64,000 nt of DNA from contig CANJLK010000001.1 in assembly GCA_947475465.1 (NCBI GenBank), positions 186,001-250,000 on the forward strand, written 5' to 3'. The position numbers and the translations under genes were made by a program. Within the stretch, counting starts at the first letter, position 1. Every line of letters begins with the position of its first letter. The DNA comes from Caulobacteraceae bacterium. GTDB taxonomy: Bacteria > Pseudomonadota > Alphaproteobacteria > Caulobacterales > Caulobacteraceae. The notes beneath the pieces are model-generated. The model saw nothing but the letters and a program-made list of their open reading frames with translations, did no database searches and had not been told where the DNA came from. Below, in pieces: positions 42,171 to 50,230 of the stretch.

Positions 42171-43410
42171 GGACGGTCTCGGCCGGGAGGAAGCTGGCGG
42201 GCCGGCGCTCGGCCTGTTCGCGCGCGGCCGGCAGCCAGCGCAGGCGCTCGACGACCTCGGGGGCCAGCGCCTCGCGCGAGCCGCTGGCGGCCCGCGTGGC
42301 GGGCGCCGGAGCAGCGGCGATCTGGGTGAGGAGATTGCGAATCCGTTTCGTCCAGGCGGTCAGCGCCTCGTCGGTCGCGAGCTTCGGCAGCATGACCTCG
42401 TTCAGGTCCCGGGCGGCTTCGCGCAGGAGGTCGACGGGGAAGGCGGCGGGCTCCAGCCGGGCCGAGGCCAGGACATCCCCGAGCGTCTGGCCCTCGAGCT
42501 GCGCCAATCCCTCCAGCACGTGGTATTCCAGGGCCGGGATGAGCGTCATCTGCAGCAGGCGTTCCTTTCCGGACCGGGGTTCGGCGGCGGCGGACAGGCA
42601 GATCACCAGCATGCGCAGGAACCCGAACGCCTGCCAGAACCGCTGGCGCTGCACGTCACGGCCGCCGAGGCCGACGACGCCATAGGCCCGCGCGACCTGC
42701 GCGCCGAAATCGCCAAGGTCCAGACCGTAGAGCGCGGCCCGCACCGTTATCCAGGCCAGGTCGTCCATGGGATCGCCCAGATGGGCCATTTCCCAATCCA
42801 GCATCGCGGTGACCTTGTCGCCGTGGCGCAGGTAGTTCCCGGGACCGGGGTCCCCATGGCAGAGCACCGTCCGGGCGGGTTCGGCGGGCCTGAGCCGAAG
42901 CAGTTCGGCGAAGGCATGGTCCGCCACGGCCGAGCGTCCCGGCGCCTTGTCCGCCAGGATGGCCCGCCACACCGTCAGCTCCCCGGCGATCGATGAGGTA
43001 AACCCCGGAAGGTCGAGCGACGCCGGATTCAGGTCGTGGAGTGCGCGCAGGCAGCGCAGATAGTCGTCGAGCGCCTCGCCCCTGAAGTCGTGGTCGCCGG
43101 ACAGACATTCGGTCGCCAGCACCGCCGCCGTTCGATCCTCGGCAAGGACCCCCGGCGTCGGCAGGCCGCGGCCCTGCACGGCGCGGCAGACGTCGGCTTC
43201 CCGTTCCAGCGAAAATACGGTTCCGGAGAGCGGGCCGCCGCCGGTCTCATGGCGCAGGATGACGTTTCTGGGCGGTGTCTCGGCAGTCGTAATCCTGACC
43301 GTCATGCGCGCATTGCCGACGGTCAGCCGCCGGGCGTCCGTGACCTCATGACCGAGCGCGCGTCTGGCCCAACCGACCAATCCCTCAAGGTCCATCTCCC
43401 CGGTATCCAA
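42160..43410 (-). CDS. APH-fold phosphotransferase (aminoglycoside phosphotransferase family)
   Basis: A 416-residue kinase-like protein with the catalytic loop HGDPGPGN (about residues 185-192) and MLDWEMAHLGDPMDDLAW, the metal-binding DWE segment. Catabolic relatives are often fused or adjacent to acyl-CoA dehydrogenases (the ACAD10/11 system for hydroxy acids). It precedes the CoA ligase with an 11-base overlap, so phosphorylation of a hydroxylated acid near CoA activation is plausible but unproven. The start could be ATG 43410 or the in-frame ATG at 43395. Confidence 0.85.
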   Translation of the reverse strand: MDTGEMDLEGLVGWARRALGHEVTDARRLTVGNARMTVRITTAETPPRNVILRHETGGGPLSGTVFSLEREADVCRAVQGRGLPTPGVLAEDRTAAVLATECLSGDHDFRGEALDDYLRCLRALHDLNPASLDLPGFTSSIAGELTVWRAILADKAPGRSAVADHAFAELLRLRPAEPARTVLCHGDPGPGNYLRHGDKVTAMLDWEMAHLGDPMDDLAWITVRAALYGLDLGDFGAQVARAYGVVGLGGRDVQRQRFWQAFGFLRMLVICLSAAAEPRSGKERLLQMTLIPALEYHVLEGLAQLEGQTLGDVLASARLEPAAFPVDLLREAARDLNEVMLPKLATDEALTAWTKRIRNLLTQIAAAPAPATRAASGSREALAPEVVERLRWLPAAREQAERRPASFLPAETVHAA

Positions 43411-43551
43411 TCCATCTGGGCGCGACGGCGCCTCGGCGTGGTGCTTGTCGTGGTGACGATAGCGTTCCAGTCCGTGAAAACAATCGCCGAACGGACGGTC
43501 GAATGTGGGCGGCGGACGGGTTGCCCCTCGGGGGCGTCCGCGCCAGTGTCC

Positions 43552-44481
43552 ATGGCGATGCCGCTAGACGCTGAAATCGCGCGGGTCGTCGATCAACTCG
43601 GCGAGGCTCCCTATCTGGACCTGGCGGCCATGCCGCTGGCGGAGGCGATGATCATCGCGCGGGCGCCGGTTCCGGCCTATCCGCCCGCCTCGCCCGAACT
43701 GACGATTCGCGAGGTCCAGCTGGAGGTGGAAGGCGGTCGGATCGAACTTCGCTGCTATACGCCGCCGGCCGAGGGCCTGCTGCCGATTGTCGTGCACCTG
43801 CATGGCGGCGGCTGGGTGACGGGCTCGCTGCCGTCGGAGGATGCACGCTGCCAGTTCATGGCCCTGCGCTCCGGCTGCGTGGTCGTGTCCGTGGGCTATC
43901 GCCTGAGCCCTGAGACAAGGTTTCCCCTGCCGGTCCAGGACAGCATCGCGGCCTGGGACTGGGCCTGCGCCAATGCCGGGTCCATCGGGGGCGATGCGAA
44001 GCGGATGGCGGTGAGCGGATCCAGCGCCGGCGGACAGCTCGCGGTGGCGATTCTGCTGACCCTGCGCCGTGACGGCCGACCGATGGCGCAGTTCCAGCTC
44101 CTGACTTACCCGGCCATCGACCCGCTGCTGAGCCAGCCCTCCTATGCCGAATTCGCCGATGGCCCCTTCATGACCAGGGCGCGCATGGCCTGGTACTGGG
44201 ACCAGTATCTTGCCGGCGCAGACCGCCACGACCTGATGCTGGGAAGCCTGACCGCCGACCTGTCCGGCCTTCCGCCGGCGCTGGTGCAGGTCGCCGAGAT
44301 GGATGTGCTGCGCGACGAGGGGGTCTTGTACGCCGAGCGGCTTCGGGCGCTTGGCGTCGAGGCCGAGGTCAGCCTGCACAAGGGCATGATCCATGGCTTC
44401 ATTGCGATCGCTCCGAACCATCCGCAATCCACCGTGGCCTTGGAAGAGGCCTGCACGGCCCTGAGGAGACATCTCCTGTGA
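43552..44481 (+). CDS. Alpha/beta hydrolase, hormone-sensitive-lipase type
   Basis: A 309-residue esterase. The HSL-family oxyanion motif is HGGGW (84-88), the nucleophile elbow GSSAGG (Ser about 158), the Asp region EMDVLRDEG and the His in GMIHGF. Starts at ATG 43552 or 43558. Its TGA overlaps the GTG start of the Baeyer-Villiger-like monooxygenase gene; a monooxygenase making an ester or lactone followed by an esterase is a familiar pair. Confidence 0.92.
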   Translation: MAMPLDAEIARVVDQLGEAPYLDLAAMPLAEAMIIARAPVPAYPPASPELTIREVQLEVEGGRIELRCYTPPAEGLLPIVVHLHGGGWVTGSLPSEDARCQFMALRSGCVVVSVGYRLSPETRFPLPVQDSIAAWDWACANAGSIGGDAKRMAVSGSSAGGQLAVAILLTLRRDGRPMAQFQLLTYPAIDPLLSQPSYAEFADGPFMTRARMAWYWDQYLAGADRHDLMLGSLTADLSGLPPALVQVAEMDVLRDEGVLYAERLRALGVEAEVSLHKGMIHGFIAIAPNHPQSTVALEEACTALRRHLL

Positions 44482-46118
44482 CGGACTATGATGTCGTGGT
44501 CATCGGCGCCGGGATCGGCGGCCTCTATGCGATCGAGCGCCTTCGCGGTCAGGGCTTGTCGGTCCTGGCGGTCGAGAGCGGCAGCGGCGTCGGCGGGGTG
44601 TGGCACCACAATCGCTATCCGGGCGCCCGGGTCGATATCGACAGCATCGACTATTGCTTTCACTTCTCGCGGGAGCTGACCCGAGACTGGCGGTGGACCG
44701 AGCGCTATGCGTCTCAGGACGAGTTGCTGCGCTATCTCAACCACGTGGCTGACCGCTTCGACCTGCGGCGGCATATCCTTTTCGAAACCACGGTTACCGC
44801 GGCCCAATGGCGGCCGGACGAGGCTCGCTACGACGTCGAAACCGGCAGCGGCCAGCGCTTTACCTGCCGCTTTCTGCTGCTCGCGACCGGCAACCTTTCC
44901 GCGGCGCGAAAGCCCGATTTCCCAGGCCTCGACGACTTCAAAGGCGACTGGGTGCAGACGTCCCACTGGCCTGACCGCGACGTGCAGATCGCCGGGAAAC
45001 GCATCGCGGTCATCGGTACAGGTTCGTCAGGCGTCCAGGCGGCGACGGCGTTGGCCGAACGGGCTGGACATCTCTTCGTGTTCCAGCGGACCGCCAACTA
45101 TTCGGTTCCGGCCGGTAACGTCCCCCTCGACGCGGCGGTCCTGGATGCGGTCTTCGCCGAGCCCAACCGTCGCGAGGCGCTGTTGAACAGCCGCATTGGT
45201 TCCCGCCTGGAACTGGAAGGCGGAGTCCTGAACTACGCGGACTATTCGGAAGCCGAGCGCCTGGACCGGCTTGAGCGGCAATGGACCAAGGGCGGCCAGG
45301 GGATGAACCGGGTCTTCGCCGATCAGGGTCTCGACCTGGCGGTCAATACGGTGGTCGCCGACTTCGTGCGGGCCAAGATCCGCCAGACCGTCCACGACCC
45401 TGCGACTGCGGAACGGCTCTGCCCGTACGATTACCCCATCGGGTCGCGGCGGCTGATCATGGACACCGGCTACTACGAGATCTTCAATCGGCCGAACGTC
45501 ACCCTGGTTGATGTGGCGGCGGACCCTATCGAGCGGATCACCGAGTCCGGGATAAGACTGAAAAGCGGCGCGGAGCATGAGGTCGATCTCATTGTCTTCG
45601 CTCTGGGCTTCCATGCGTTCCGCGGCGCCATGGAGCGGATCGATATCCGCAATGAAAAGGGCGAACATCTGACCGGCGGCTGGTCGCGAGGCCCGCGTGC
45701 GCTTCTGGGCCTGATGACCACAGGCTTCCCCAACCTGTTCTTCCCCACCGGTCCGGGCGGGCCCTCGGTCCTGTCCAACATGGTGCTGATGAACGAGCAG
45801 CAGATCGATTTCGTCGGCGAGCTCATCGCGCACATGGACGCCCGCGGAATGCGGACCGTCCAACCTGACCGAGACGCCCAGGACGCCTGGATGGACGAGG
45901 TGGCCGCGGCCGCCAGCAAGCTGATCCGGCTCAATGTCGACAACTACATGGTGCACGTGAACAGCGACGACGGATCGCGGGTCTTCATACCCTATGTGGG
46001 CGGCCTCGACCGTTTCAACAGGACCTGCCGGGCCGTCGCGGCGGATGGGTTCCGGGGGTTCGTATTCGGCCAGGCTTTAGAGCCGACGCAGCCCTCGGCT
46101 TCGACGGAGCCGGCCTGA
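44478..46118 (+). CDS. Flavin-containing monooxygenase, Baeyer-Villiger type
   Basis: A 546-residue two-dinucleotide-domain flavoprotein. The FAD site is GAGIGG (10-15), NADP site GTGSSG (about 182-187), and VGGVWHHNRYPGARVD is typical of type I BVMOs. The fingerprint FxGxxxHxxxWP reads FKGDWVQTSHWP from residue 154: Gln replaces the central His. Translation starts at GTG 44478 overlapping the hydrolase stop; its TGA overlaps the next SDR start by one base. It probably inserts oxygen beside a ketone, forming an ester for the coupled esterase, though the altered fingerprint leaves doubt. Confidence 0.9.
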   Translation: MTDYDVVVIGAGIGGLYAIERLRGQGLSVLAVESGSGVGGVWHHNRYPGARVDIDSIDYCFHFSRELTRDWRWTERYASQDELLRYLNHVADRFDLRRHILFETTVTAAQWRPDEARYDVETGSGQRFTCRFLLLATGNLSAARKPDFPGLDDFKGDWVQTSHWPDRDVQIAGKRIAVIGTGSSGVQAATALAERAGHLFVFQRTANYSVPAGNVPLDAAVLDAVFAEPNRREALLNSRIGSRLELEGGVLNYADYSEAERLDRLERQWTKGGQGMNRVFADQGLDLAVNTVVADFVRAKIRQTVHDPATAERLCPYDYPIGSRRLIMDTGYYEIFNRPNVTLVDVAADPIERITESGIRLKSGAEHEVDLIVFALGFHAFRGAMERIDIRNEKGEHLTGGWSRGPRALLGLMTTGFPNLFFPTGPGGPSVLSNMVLMNEQQIDFVGELIAHMDARGMRTVQPDRDAQDAWMDEVAAAASKLIRLNVDNYMVHVNSDDGSRVFIPYVGGLDRFNRTCRAVAADGFRGFVFGQALEPTQPSASTEPA

Positions 46119-46987
46119 TGGCCTGCACACTTGGCGGCAAGGCGATCGTCGTCACCGGCGCGGGCGGCGGTATCGGCGAGGCGACGGCCAGGCTGGCCGC
46201 GGCGCTGGGCGCGCAGGTGCTGGTCAACGACCTCAACGGGGACGCCGCGGAGACCGTGGCTCGCGAAATCCGGGAGGCGGGCGGCGACGCGGTGTCGAAC
46301 GCGGGCAACATCGGCCAATGGGCAACCGGCCAGGCGCTGGTCGCCGCCGCCCTGAAGGCGTTTGGCCGACTGGACGGGCTGGTCAACAATGCCGGCGTAT
46401 TCCGGATTGCTCCGTTGGCCGAGACCACCGAGGACGACATGCGGGCCACGTTCGGCGTCAATGTCCTCGGGTCAACGGCCTGCGCCCAGGCGGCGGCCCG
46501 GCACATGCTCGCGCAAGGCAGCGGGTCCATCGTCAACATCGTTTCGGGCGCCCAGTGCGGCATGCACGGACTGACAGCCTACGGCGCCAGCAAGGGCGCG
46601 TTGGCGACGCTGACCTATACCTGGGCGGTGGAACTTGCTGGCAGCGGCGTGCGGGTGAATGCGGTATCGCCGATGGCCAACACCCAGATGAGCCACCAGA
46701 CCCGGGACTACCAGACCGCCCATGCCGTGCCGCTGTCCGCCAACGGGCCGCCGCCCTCCGCCAACGCGCCGGCGATCTGCTACCTGCTGACCGACGCGGC
46801 GGCCGGGCTCAATGGCCAGGTGGTCCGGATCAGTGGGTCCGCCCTGACCCTGATGACCCACCCCGCGATCCTTGCGCCAGTACTGGAAAACCCGTCCTGG
46901 ACGGTCGATTCGATTGCCGACGCCTTCGAAGGGCCGCTCGCCATCCGTCACCAGCCGCTTGGTGTCGTCCAGGCCGCTTTGGCCTAG
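46118..46987 (+). CDS. SDR-family oxidoreductase (tandem copy 1)
   Basis: A 289-residue SDR: TGAGGGIGEATARLAAALG at the cofactor site, VNNAGVFR, VSGAQCGM around the Ser region, and YGASK. About 30 residues longer than a minimal SDR, with a C-terminal extension (LMTHPAILAPVLENPSWTVDSIADAF). Its ATG overlaps the BVMO stop. The next gene is a same-length copy. Likely NAD(P)-dependent conversion of a hydroxy/oxo intermediate. Confidence 0.92.
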   Translation: MACTLGGKAIVVTGAGGGIGEATARLAAALGAQVLVNDLNGDAAETVAREIREAGGDAVSNAGNIGQWATGQALVAAALKAFGRLDGLVNNAGVFRIAPLAETTEDDMRATFGVNVLGSTACAQAAARHMLAQGSGSIVNIVSGAQCGMHGLTAYGASKGALATLTYTWAVELAGSGVRVNAVSPMANTQMSHQTRDYQTAHAVPLSANGPPPSANAPAICYLLTDAAAGLNGQVVRISGSALTLMTHPAILAPVLENPSWTVDSIADAFEGPLAIRHQPLGVVQAALA

Positions 46988-47015
46988 CGGTCTCTGGCAA
47001 GGAGCAGCCGACCCG

Positions 47016-47885
47016 ATGCAGACCAGGCTGGATGGGAAGGCCATCGTCATCACCGGAGCTGGCGGCGGTATCGGGGAGGCGACGGCGCGTCTGGCGGCGG
47101 CCCTCGGCGGCAAGGTCCTCGTCAACGACATCAACGGCGCGGCCGCAGAAAACGTCGCCTGCGCGATCCGGGAGGCTGGCGGCCAGGCTCAGTCGAATTC
47201 GGACGATGTCGGCAAATGGGCCACCGGCCAGGCCCTGGTCGCCGCTGCGCTGGAAGCCTTCGGGCGCTTGGATGGCCTGGTCAACAATGCCGCGGTGTTT
47301 CGGTTGGCGCCCATGGCGCAGACCACGGAGGACGACCTGCGCGCCACCTTCGAGGTCAACACCCTGGGCGCAGCGGCCTGCGCCCAGGCGGCGGCCCGGC
47401 ACATGCTGGCGAACAGCGGCGGCTCCATCGTCAATATTGTCTCCGGCGCCCAGTGCGGAATGGAAGCCCTGGCCGCCTATGGCGCGAGCAAGGGCGGCCT
47501 CGCGTCCCTGACCTACGCCTGGGCCATGGAACTCGCGGGCGGCCGCGTGCGAATGAACGCGGTGTCGCCCTTGGCCGACACGCAGATGAGCGACATAACC
47601 AGAGCCTACCTGGCCAGTCGGTCAGTGCCTCTGCCCGACTATGTGCCTCCAGCGTCAGCGAACGCGCCGGCGATCTGTTACCTGCTCAGCGACGCCTCCG
47701 CGGGCCTCCATGGCCAGGTGGTTCGCATCGGCGGATCGGACCTGACGCTGATGACCCACCCCGCGATCCTCGCGCCGGTGCTGCAAAGTTCGCAATGGAC
47801 GGTGGAGTCGATCGCGGCGGCTTTCGCAGGGCCGCTTTCCTCACGCCACCAGCGCCTGGGTATGGTGCAGGTCGAACAGATTTGA
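47016..47885 (+). CDS. SDR-family oxidoreductase (tandem copy 2)
   Basis: A 289-residue SDR close to the preceding gene over its full length: TGAGGGIGEATARLAAALGG, VNNAAVFR, VSGAQCGMEALAAYGASKGG and LMTHPAILAPVL recur. Start ATG 47016 follows AAGGAG, 28 bases after copy 1. The pair is a tandem duplication in the hydrolase-BVMO-SDR operon; differences at VNNAG/VNNAA and in the loop after YxxxK may mean different substrates or stereochemistry. Confidence 0.92.
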   Translation: MQTRLDGKAIVITGAGGGIGEATARLAAALGGKVLVNDINGAAAENVACAIREAGGQAQSNSDDVGKWATGQALVAAALEAFGRLDGLVNNAAVFRLAPMAQTTEDDLRATFEVNTLGAAACAQAAARHMLANSGGSIVNIVSGAQCGMEALAAYGASKGGLASLTYAWAMELAGGRVRMNAVSPLADTQMSDITRAYLASRSVPLPDYVPPASANAPAICYLLSDASAGLHGQVVRIGGSDLTLMTHPAILAPVLQSSQWTVESIAAAFAGPLSSRHQRLGMVQVEQI

Positions 47886-47900
47886 ACGCTCAGGCTCGCC

Positions 47901-49004
47901 TCAGGCCTGCGTAAGGTCGACGTGGCGGCGCGCGTGGGAGGCGCGATCGCCCCAGGTGCGGCCGATGGCGCGGATGCGCTTGTAGTAGTGGCCAACGGCG
48001 TTTTCCTCGGCCATGCCGATACCGCCGTGCAGCTGGATCGCCTGGCCGCAGACGAATTCCCCGGCGTCGATGGCCGTGACCATGGCTGCCGAGACCGCTG
48101 CAGCGCGGATTTCCGGGCCGGCATCGAGGGCTGACAGGCCACGCAGCAGCATGGAGCGGGTGGTCTCCGCGCGGACGAACATGTCGGCGACGCGGTGGGT
48201 GAGGACCTGGAACTTCGAGAGGGTCCGGCCGAACTGCTCGCGGGTCTTCAAGTATTCGGCGGTGATCGACATGGCCGCATCCATGCACCCCAGCGCCTCG
48301 GCGACGAGCAGCAGCGCGGCCTCATCGACCGCGCGTTCCAGGGGCGCCAGCGCATCGGCGATCATGAGGCTGGCGGGTGTATCGGCCATCAGCAGATCGG
48401 CTGCCCGGCGGTTGTCGACGGTGCGGTAGCGACGCACGGTCAGGCCCGGCGCGTCGGCGGCCACCAGGAAAAGACCGATGGTTCCGGCAAGCTTCGCCGA
48501 TACCAGAAAATGCCCCGCCGCCGCGCCGTCCGGCACGACGATCTTCTCTCCGCTAAGGGTAAAGCCGCTGTCCACAGGCTTCGCCTGCGCGGCGATGGCG
48601 TCCAGCCCATAGCGTGATGAGGACTCTTCGGTGGCGAGCGCGACGATGGCCTCGCCGCCGCCAATCGCGTCCAGCAACGGCTGCTGATCCCGCGGCCGGT
48701 CGGCCCGGGCGAGCAGCCCGGCGCACAGCACCGCGGTCGAGACGAACGGGGCGCCCACCAGGCCGCGGCCGAAGCTTTCCGCCAGCAGGGCCGCATCGGC
48801 CGTGACGCCGCCCAGCCCGCCGAGGTCCTCCGGGATCATCAGCATCAGCCAGCCGAGTTCGGCGAAGGTCTGCCAATCGGCGCGGGCGAAGCCTTCGGGG
48901 CCCGCTGCGGCGGCGCGCACCTGCTCGAAACCCGACTTTTGCGCCACGAAGCGGTCGACACTCTCCTTGAGCATCGTCTGTTCGTCGCTGAGGCGAAAAT
49001 CCAA
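47901..49004 (-). CDS. Acyl-CoA dehydrogenase, smaller partner (TTG start)
   Basis: A 367-residue acyl-CoA dehydrogenase-like protein: MLKESVDRFV, SGEKIVVPDGAAAGHFLV, TREQFGRTLSKFQVLTHRVADMF and QLHGGIGMAEENAVGHYYKR. The usual YEG catalytic-Glu segment is missing. The TTG at 49004 follows AGGAGA and begins at DFRLSDEQ as relatives do; no ATG fits. It is 13 bases after the larger partner gene; such adjacent pairs form heterotetramers in steroid side-chain oxidation. Last gene of the five-gene operon 54449-47901. Confidence 0.9.
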   Translation of the reverse strand: MDFRLSDEQTMLKESVDRFVAQKSGFEQVRAAAAGPEGFARADWQTFAELGWLMLMIPEDLGGLGGVTADAALLAESFGRGLVGAPFVSTAVLCAGLLARADRPRDQQPLLDAIGGGEAIVALATEESSSRYGLDAIAAQAKPVDSGFTLSGEKIVVPDGAAAGHFLVSAKLAGTIGLFLVAADAPGLTVRRYRTVDNRRAADLLMADTPASLMIADALAPLERAVDEAALLLVAEALGCMDAAMSITAEYLKTREQFGRTLSKFQVLTHRVADMFVRAETTRSMLLRGLSALDAGPEIRAAAVSAAMVTAIDAGEFVCGQAIQLHGGIGMAEENAVGHYYKRIRAIGRTWGDRASHARRHVDLTQA

Positions 49005-49017
49005 CGCTGTCTCCTGC

Positions 49018-50205
49018 TCAGAGGCCGAATTGCTGCTTGGCGATGATCCCGCGCTGGATCTCATTGCTGCCGGCATAGATCGTGGTGGCGCGCAGGAACA
49101 GCTGGCGCGCGGCCAGGCCCGGTGCGTACTCCCCGGGGTTGCCGGGCAGGTCGTTCCGCTCGAAGTCGTCCTCGCCGTAGAAGATGCGGCCCCGGGCGCC
49201 GATCATGTCCACCGCCAGGTCGGTCATGCGCTGCTGGAGTTCGCTGGCGACGATCTTGAGCCCCGACGCGATCGCTGGATTCTTACTGCCGTTGATGATC
49301 TCGCGCAGCACCGACCATTCCAGCCCGTCGAGATCCATCTCCAGCTGGGCGATACGCCGGCGGGCCTCGTCGCGTGCGGCCGAGGGGCTGGCGCCATACT
49401 CCGACGCGGCAATTTCCTTGAGCAGGACAAGGTCGCGCTTGGCGCGCGGCACGTGGGCGTTGGTGATCCGCTCGTTGGCCAACATGAACTTGGTGTAGTC
49501 CCAGCCCCGGCCCTCCTCGCCGATGATGTCGCTGGCCGGAATCCGGACGTTCTCCAGAAAGACCTCGTTGACGCTGTGCCCCTCGTCGAGGGTGACGATC
49601 GGGCGGACGCGGACGCCCGGGTCGGTCATCGGCAGCATTACGAAGGAGAACCCGCCCTTCTGGGCCGGCACCGATGGGTCGGTGCGCACCAGGCAGAACA
49701 TCCGGTCGGCGTAGTGCGCCTCCGTCGTCCAGATCTTCTGGCCATTGATCACGTAGCTGGCGCCATCGCGCACGGCGCTTGTCCGCGCCGAGGCCAAGTC
49801 GGAACCGGAAGAGGGCTCGGAGAAGCCCTGGCACCAAAGGGTCTCACCGGTCAGGATATCGGGGATCAGGTCCCTTTTCTGCTCCTCGCGCCCGAATGTG
49901 TAGAGCAGCGGTCCCACCAGCCGGGGCCCGAAGTAGGTCAAGAAGGGCGCGTCAGCGGCGGCGAGTTCCTCCTCGAAGATATGGACCTGCAATGGCGACC
50001 AGCCCGTCCCGCCATATTCCTTCGGCCAATGCGCCACCGACCAGCCGCGGTCGTAGAGGATGCGGTTCCAGAGCTTCAGGTCGGCCTTGGTGGGATGGAC
50101 GCGCTGGCGGGTGCGGCGGGCCATGTCCGGGGGGACCAGACCGCGCAGCGCTTCGCGGATCTCAAGGCGGAAATCCTCGTCTTCTTTGGCGAAGGTCAGG
50201 TCCAT
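49018..50205 (-). CDS. Acyl-CoA dehydrogenase, larger partner
   Basis: A 395-residue acyl-CoA dehydrogenase: CQGFSEPSSGSDLAS, GQKIWTTEAHYAD and IYAGSNEIQRGIIAKQQFGL. The MCAD-type catalytic Glu position holds Ala (YAGS), so the base must come from elsewhere, as in isovaleryl-CoA or steroid-type enzymes. The ATG at 50205 has CGGAG upstream. With the smaller gene it probably forms an alpha2-beta2 enzyme oxidising a bulky acyl-CoA. Confidence 0.92.
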   Translation of the reverse strand: MDLTFAKEDEDFRLEIREALRGLVPPDMARRTRQRVHPTKADLKLWNRILYDRGWSVAHWPKEYGGTGWSPLQVHIFEEELAAADAPFLTYFGPRLVGPLLYTFGREEQKRDLIPDILTGETLWCQGFSEPSSGSDLASARTSAVRDGASYVINGQKIWTTEAHYADRMFCLVRTDPSVPAQKGGFSFVMLPMTDPGVRVRPIVTLDEGHSVNEVFLENVRIPASDIIGEEGRGWDYTKFMLANERITNAHVPRAKRDLVLLKEIAASEYGASPSAARDEARRRIAQLEMDLDGLEWSVLREIINGSKNPAIASGLKIVASELQQRMTDLAVDMIGARGRIFYGEDDFERNDLPGNPGEYAPGLAARQLFLRATTIYAGSNEIQRGIIAKQQFGL

Positions 50206-50230
50206 GGGAACTCCGGTGCGCTGACGAAAG

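Noticed and set aside
46118..47885. A single broken SDR gene split by frameshift
   Set aside because: Both halves are full-length 289-residue proteins with complete cofactor and catalytic motifs and their own ribosome sites.
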